Shown here piece by piece: positions 53,101 through 56,443 of a stretch of DNA of 56,443 nucleotides. Position 1 is the first letter of the stretch. Each line of letters begins with the position of its first letter. The DNA is taken from NCBI GenBank assembly GCA_002428385.1, contig DIWB01000031.1:1-56443 (forward strand), in the 5' to 3' direction. Origin of the DNA: Bacteroidales bacterium UBA6117 (lineage in GTDB: Bacteria > Bacteroidota > Bacteroidia > Bacteroidales > VadinHA17). Made by a program: the position numbers and the translations under genes. The notes under the pieces are model-generated. The model searched no databases, was not told where the DNA came from, and worked only from the letters and a program-made list of their open reading frames with translations.

Positions 53101-56100
53101 TCAATTGCCGGGCCGTTATTGCAGACAACTCCGCTCACCGGAACCAGTCTGTAAGTGACTGTTACAGGAGCATCTGTTGTATTGACCAGATTATCGCTGA
53201 TTATAAATCCGCTTGACAATCCGGTGGCGTTTTCGGTGTATCCCGACAAGCCTGAAGGGGCCGATGCAGTAAAGTTTATCGTAACCACTCCGCTGGTGAA
53301 GATGCTCGGGCTCTCGAGTGGTATGCTGGTGGTTGTGCTGTCGCAGATTATTATATCCTGAGGCACGGGGAAGATCCTTGGTGTCGGATTTATTGTGACA
53401 GTGATATCGATTCCGGGGCCGTCGGCACATAACAAAGGACTTACCGGAACAACATGGTAGGTAACTGTCTGGGGTGAATCAGAAAGGTTGACAATATTGT
53501 CAGTTATCACGTGATTGTTTGGAAGGTCTGTTGCACTTGCTGTATAACCTGTTACTTCAGCCGGAGCGGAAGTTGTGTATTTGAATGTAATTACACCGGT
53601 TGTAAAAGTACTAGGACTCTGAAGCGTGATTCCTGTAGTGATGCTGTCACATTGAATCACAGGAGCAACAGGGATAACCCTCGGTGTCGGATTTACCCTT
53701 ACAACTACACTTATTGATGGTCCGTCATTACATCCCAGCGGACTTACAGGAGTGATTGTATAGGTAACCGTCTGGGGTGAATCGGTCGGGTTAACAAGAT
53801 TATCAGCAATTACATGGTTGTTTGGAAGGCCGCTGGCGCCGGGGGTAAAACCTGTCACCCCTCCGGTAGCTGAAGCAGAGAACCTGAATGTCACAACACC
53901 GCTTGTAAAGGTGCTGGGACTCTGAAGTAATATGTCCGTGTCAGTGCTGTCGCATTGAGTGATGTCATCAGGCTCAGGATAAATACGGGGAGTTGGATTG
54001 ACTGTAACTTCAATATTTATCGATGGTCCGTCATTGCACCCAAGTGAACTTTCAGGAGTAACTTTATATGTAACAGTCTGCGGCGAATCGGTCAGATTTA
54101 TGAGGAAGTCAGCAATAACGGAATCATTGTCAAGGTTGTCAGCTGATGTTGTATAACCAGTTACACCGGCCGGAGCCGAAGCTGTGTACCTGAATTTCAC
54201 AAATCCGCTTGTGAAAGTGCCCGGACTGTGAAGAGTGATATTAGTGGTGGTGCTGTCACATTGCGGCGGCGGCACTACAGGAATAATCCTCGGGGTCGGA
54301 TTGATCCAAACGACGACATCAATTGAAGGTCCGTCAGAACACCCTCCGACAGGGTTATCAGGAGTTATTTTATAAGTAACAGTTTGAGGGGCGTCAGTCG
54401 GGTTGACCAGCTCATCTTCTATAACATGATTATTGGGAAGATCTGACGCGCCAGGAGTGAATCCTGTAACTCCTCCGGTGGCTGTTGCCGTATACCTGAA
54501 TGTAACGACACCGCTTGTGAAAGTGCTGGGACTCCGGAGCCTTATACTTGTGGTGGTGCTGTCGCATTGAGGCTCAATAACAACAGGAAGAATCCGTGGT
54601 GTTGGATTGACAGTTACCACAATATCAATGGATGGTCCGTCAGTACATCCTGCAACCGGACTTCCCGGGGTAACTGTATAGGTAACCGTCTGAGGCGAAT
54701 CCGTCAGATTCACAAGGAAGTCTGAAATAACATGATTGTCAGGAAGTCCGCTTGCACCCGGAGTGTAACCTGTAACTCCTGATGTTGCCGTAGTGGTGTA
54801 TTTGAACGTGACATTCCCGTTTGTGAAGGTACTCGGACTATTAAGTACAATACCCGTGGTTGTGCTGTCGCACTGTATCAACGGAACTACAGGATTAATC
54901 CGGGGTGTGGGGTTGACAGTGACAACAATATCAACTGAAGGGCCGTCATTGCATCCTGAAACAGGACTTACCGGTGTAACAGTATAGGTAACAGTCTGCG
55001 GCGAATCGGTCGGGTTTACGAGAAAGTCTTCTATCACATGATTATTGGACAGTCCGGTGGCAGCAGGAGTGTAACCGGTAACTCCTCCTGTTGCAACAGC
55101 CGTGTATCTGAATGAAACATTTCCCTCCGAGAAGGTGCTCGGACTCTGTAGTAAAATATTCGTGGTTGTGCTGTCGCACTGAATTACCTGATCTACAGGA
55201 CTGATCCGGGGTGTTGGGTTAACCATGACAACAACATCAACCGAAGGTCCGTCATTGCAACCAGTGAAAGGGCTTACCGGAGTGATGGTATAGGTAACCG
55301 TCTGGGGCGTATCGGTCGGGTTTACAAGATTGTCATTAATGACATGATCATTCGGGAGACCGCTGGCAACAGGAGTATAACCGGTTACCCCTCCTGTGGC
55401 AACAGAAGTGTATTTGAACGTTATCAAACCGGCAGAGAACGTACTCGGACTCTGAAGCCTGATGCTCGTGTTTGTGCTGTCGCACTGAATTATATCTTCA
55501 GGCTCAGGATAAATACGCGGGGTCGGATTGACCGTGATTGTAAACACCCTGGGCTGTCCGTCGCACATAAAGCCGCTAAAGGTGAAATGCGGAATGATGC
55601 TTATTTCGGCAACAATCGGATTGTCTCCATTATTTATGGCTGCAAATGATGGGATGTTTCCTTCCCCGCTGGCAGGTAGACCTATTGACGGATCACTGTT
55701 GGTCCAGGTAAATGTAACGTCACCAATTGTCAGGGTAGCCGGAATAACTTCAGCGGAAAGCTCTCCGTTGCAAAGAACCTGATCTGCCGGTTCAGTTACC
55801 AGTGGAGTCGGAAGCACGGTTACAATAACGGTAGCCGGACCAGATCCGCATCCGGTTGCTGTTACAGGGGTTATTGTATAGGTGACAGTCTGAATTTCAT
55901 TGGTCGGGTTGAACAGTATATCTTCGATCACATGATCCTTCGGAAGACCTGTCACAGGAGTTGTGAAGCCTGTTACTCCGCCGGTGGCAATTACAGTATA
56001 GTCGAAAGTTATTACTCCGTTGCTGTAAGTACTCGGACTGCCTATTACAATATTAGTCTGTCCGTTGTTGCATAAGGTCTGGGTAAGAGTGCTCGGAATG

Positions 56101-56443
56101 ATCTGAGGAGTCGGATCAACCGTGATCGTGAATGTTTTTGAAGGACCATCACATGTTATTCCGCCATATGTAAAATGAGGGGTAACGGTGATGGTGGCAA
56201 CAACGGGATCATCAGTGTCATTTAAAGCAGTAAATGCAGGTATATCACCGTGTCCTGAGACGGCAAGTCCTATTGACGGAGTGTCATTTGTCCAGGTGTA
56301 GGTGGTGATACCATCGGTGTTGTCCGAAGTGAAAATAATGTCCAGTGTTGGGGTATCGTTGCAGACTACCTGAAGGACAGGCTGTACAACATGAGCTGTC
56401 GGATTGACCGTGATGGTAAAGGTCTTTGTCGGTCCGTCGCAGC
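50193..56443 (-). CDS. Giant T9SS type B surface adhesin (SprB-like), N-terminus beyond the window
   Basis: The frame is open from the stop at 50193 to the window edge, about 2,080 codons, so the 5' end is missing; the GTG at 55955 is internal. From the C-terminus back: a gliding-motility-associated type B sorting domain (CHU_C) at 50193-50470 (LPNAISPNSDNINDLWNIGF, MEVTIFNRWGDTVWKS, PIPWDGRSNG); nine SprB-like repeats at about 50500-52770 with the pattern ISCxGxxDGxI, PYxYxWS, ISGLxxGxYxxxVTDxNGC; then at least ten PKD-like repeats to the edge (NPTPRI, QCDSTTT, SPSTFTSGVVTF, GVTGFTPGASGLPNNHVI, SPQTVTYTITP). Two units of a second PKD-like type (TFTWTNSDPSIGLPASGEG) are interspersed near the edge. 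The protein should be exported by T9SS and attached to the surface. PorP/SprF follows 15 bp downstream. Confidence 0.93.
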   Translation of the reverse strand, partial: CDGPTKTFTITVNPTAHVVQPVLQVVCNDTPTLDIIFTSDNTDGITTYTWTNDTPSIGLAVSGHGDIPAFTALNDTDDPVVATITVTPHFTYGGITCDGPSKTFTITVDPTPQIIPSTLTQTLCNNGQTNIVIGSPSTYSNGVITFDYTVIATGGVTGFTTPVTGLPKDHVIEDILFNPTNEIQTVTYTITPVTATGCGSGPATVIVTVLPTPLVTEPADQVLCNGELSAEVIPATLTIGDVTFTWTNSDPSIGLPASGEGNIPSFAAINNGDNPIVAEISIIPHFTFSGFMCDGQPRVFTITVNPTPRIYPEPEDIIQCDSTNTSIRLQSPSTFSAGLITFKYTSVATGGVTGYTPVASGLPNDHVINDNLVNPTDTPQTVTYTITPVSPFTGCNDGPSVDVVVMVNPTPRISPVDQVIQCDSTTTNILLQSPSTFSEGNVSFRYTAVATGGVTGYTPAATGLSNNHVIEDFLVNPTDSPQTVTYTVTPVSPVSGCNDGPSVDIVVTVNPTPRINPVVPLIQCDSTTTGIVLNSPSTFTNGNVTFKYTTTATSGVTGYTPGASGLPDNHVISDFLVNLTDSPQTVTYTVTPGSPVAGCTDGPSIDIVVTVNPTPRILPVVIEPQCDSTTTSIRLRSPSTFTSGVVTFRYTATATGGVTGFTPGASDLPNNHVIEDELVNPTDAPQTVTYKITPDNPVGGCSDGPSIDVVVWINPTPRIIPVVPPPQCDSTTTNITLHSPGTFTSGFVKFRYTASAPAGVTGYTTSADNLDNDSVIADFLINLTDSPQTVTYKVTPESSLGCNDGPSINIEVTVNPTPRIYPEPDDITQCDSTDTDILLQSPSTFTSGVVTFRFSASATGGVTGFTPGASGLPNNHVIADNLVNPTDSPQTVTYTITPVSPLGCNDGPSISVVVRVNPTPRVIPVAPVIQCDSITTGITLQSPSTFTTGVITFKYTTSAPAEVTGYTASATDLPNNHVITDNIVNLSDSPQTVTYHVVPVSPLLCADGPGIDITVTINPTPRIFPVPQDIIICDSTTTSIPLESPSIFTSGVVTINFTASAPSGLSGYTENATGLSSGFIISDNLVNTTDAPVTVTYRLVPVSGVVCNNGPAIDVKVTVNPTPRAVPVNVSPAICYGDLTAIRLESPTIMTSGAIRFDYDIAVPSGVVAGSPDSGVGMRPGDILSFKYSNTNDTVQSVFFSITPKVEGLNCPAGNANVQEVQLHPRPIRGIEIIEPFTCETSVGLAALEAHISRGAGPYTVLWHDGPVGYTMPDSLVITNLYAGYYELDVTDSLGCQGDTTINIFNQSARPRIIPAMVLPNIHVTCPGGNDGTARIYVRDGAITYPFEYWFVRNNTDTLYHGLFSNAYSSGDPTTYHICENLIAGNYTLIVKDINGCETVGQAELKDPEPIVVSMDLSDYRGSNISCRGYSDGFVEASASGGTAPYSYFWYPETGTLTVSTNTSRLDSIPSGKYYLLITDSMGCTETDSITLIDPPGMDLASSEVSHSNDNRYNISCNGASDGYIKIEVIGGSGNYTYSWTGSDGYSAVTKDISGLKAGTYICTVTDINGCVLTPKPEFLLEEPAPLAVSSASSDSADGDFNISCAGGTGTVDVTITGGSEGNYTYLWTTADGSGIVTGEQDQNSLTAGTYHLRVTDLNGCFVETDITLTEAPALVLELMPTHINCQVSGFNNGSIDLEVSGGIAPYSYLWSNGAVTQDISGLTQGIYEVVVTDANGCDKSGSILIEDPPPLTYDHVISGYDVYNISCYGRSDGFIQINPTSGTPPYIFSWEGPEGFTSTSSSISGLKAGQYILNIIDSKMCTVSETIELTEPGRLGMTVTTSESITEGHNVNCAGGKTGSISVESVNNAGNVDYLWSDGEMGGTRTGLMAGYYKVITIDSNGCTADSTILLTEPDSIVISFAVTKPQCTDMPDGQININVTGGANSEYTYLWSDNSTTRNLATVVSGVYTVTVTDSNECSETRSVTINPVSDLCLELPNAISPNSDNINDLWNIGFRELYPEMEVTIFNRWGDTVWKSGRGYPIPWDGRSNGNMLPMDSYHYIIDLQNGRKPIIGTITIVK
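53035..55490 (-). repeat. Eight-unit DNA tandem array, 306-bp period, in the adhesin gene
   Basis: The anchor CTGTC(G/A)CA (plus strand, encoding the Cys-Asp-Ser of QCDSTTT) occurs at 53338, 53644, 53947, 54253, 54559, 54865, 55171 and 55477. The spacings are 306, 303, then five times 306 bp (102 or 101 codons). Flanking bases are conserved too, for example ACTCGGACT and GGTGTCGGATT variants, so the units are recent or homogenised duplications rather than only protein-level repeats. Confidence 0.9.

Noticed and set aside
53035..55490. CRISPR-like regular spacing in the adhesin region
   Set aside because: The repeats are in-frame coding units of 101-102 codons encoding PKD-like domains.

Overview
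The window comes from a Bacteroidota chromosome, most likely an uncultured member of Bacteroidales or a close relative. The evidence is a type IX secretion (T9SS) type B sorting domain on a giant surface protein paired with PorP/SprF, an ECF sigma factor with a DUF4974-type FecR anti-sigma factor, a three-subunit sdhCAB/frdCAB fumarate reductase operon, DUF5916 and DUF1080 proteins, and several TAnnTTTG-type -7 promoter boxes. Coding density is high. I see no rRNA, tRNA, CRISPR array, insertion sequence or prophage.

Layout. 1-4 kb: a DUF1080 lipoprotein gene broken by an in-frame stop, dxs, and an OmpA-family lipoprotein. 4-8.4 kb: a four-gene minus-strand operon in which two paralogous envelope proteins flank an ECF sigma factor and a FecR anti-sigma factor; the distal paralogue carries an STN signalling domain but has no TonB-dependent barrel. 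8.6-10.1 kb: a radical SAM/SPASM protein and a GNAT acetyltransferase. 10.1-17.8 kb: a likely exopolysaccharide module made of a secreted glycosidase, facing a tight operon of CheY-like regulator, YaiO-type TPR/beta-barrel outer-membrane protein, SPOR-TM-HEAT protein and processive GT2 synthase, with a fragment resembling an Hpt domain just upstream. 17.8-29.6 kb: DUF5916 protein, GH36 alpha-galactosidase, an unknown lipoprotein, a four-helix membrane protein, a CDF metal exporter, alkaline phosphatase, dCMP deaminase, S41 protease and an alpha/beta hydrolase. 29.8-33.4 kb: the succinate dehydrogenase/fumarate reductase operon, split by a repeat-rich gap. 33.4-41 kb: housekeeping genes (Xaa-Pro aminopeptidase, a conserved unknown, dus, CPBP protease, nadB, glyS). 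41-49.2 kb: a surface-glycan cluster (two GT4 enzymes, two methyltransferase-like proteins, a flippase, YfhO). 49.2 kb to the end: PorP/SprF and a repeat adhesin of at least 2,080 residues that runs off the right edge.

The two most interesting assemblies are the synthase-dependent polysaccharide module at 10.1-17.8 kb, in which a cytoplasmic HEAT platform and a stand-alone receiver may take the place of the usual c-di-GMP control, and the sigma/anti-sigma operon at 4-8.4 kb, whose presumed receptor has a signalling domain but no transporter. The adhesin gene contains a striking DNA array of eight units with a 306-bp period (one interval is 303 bp). Several intergenic gaps hold 7-8 bp tandem arrays and one tandem 39-bp palindromic REP-like element.

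Limits: all functions are read from sequence motifs only. Promoter and terminator calls are consensus matches without experimental support.
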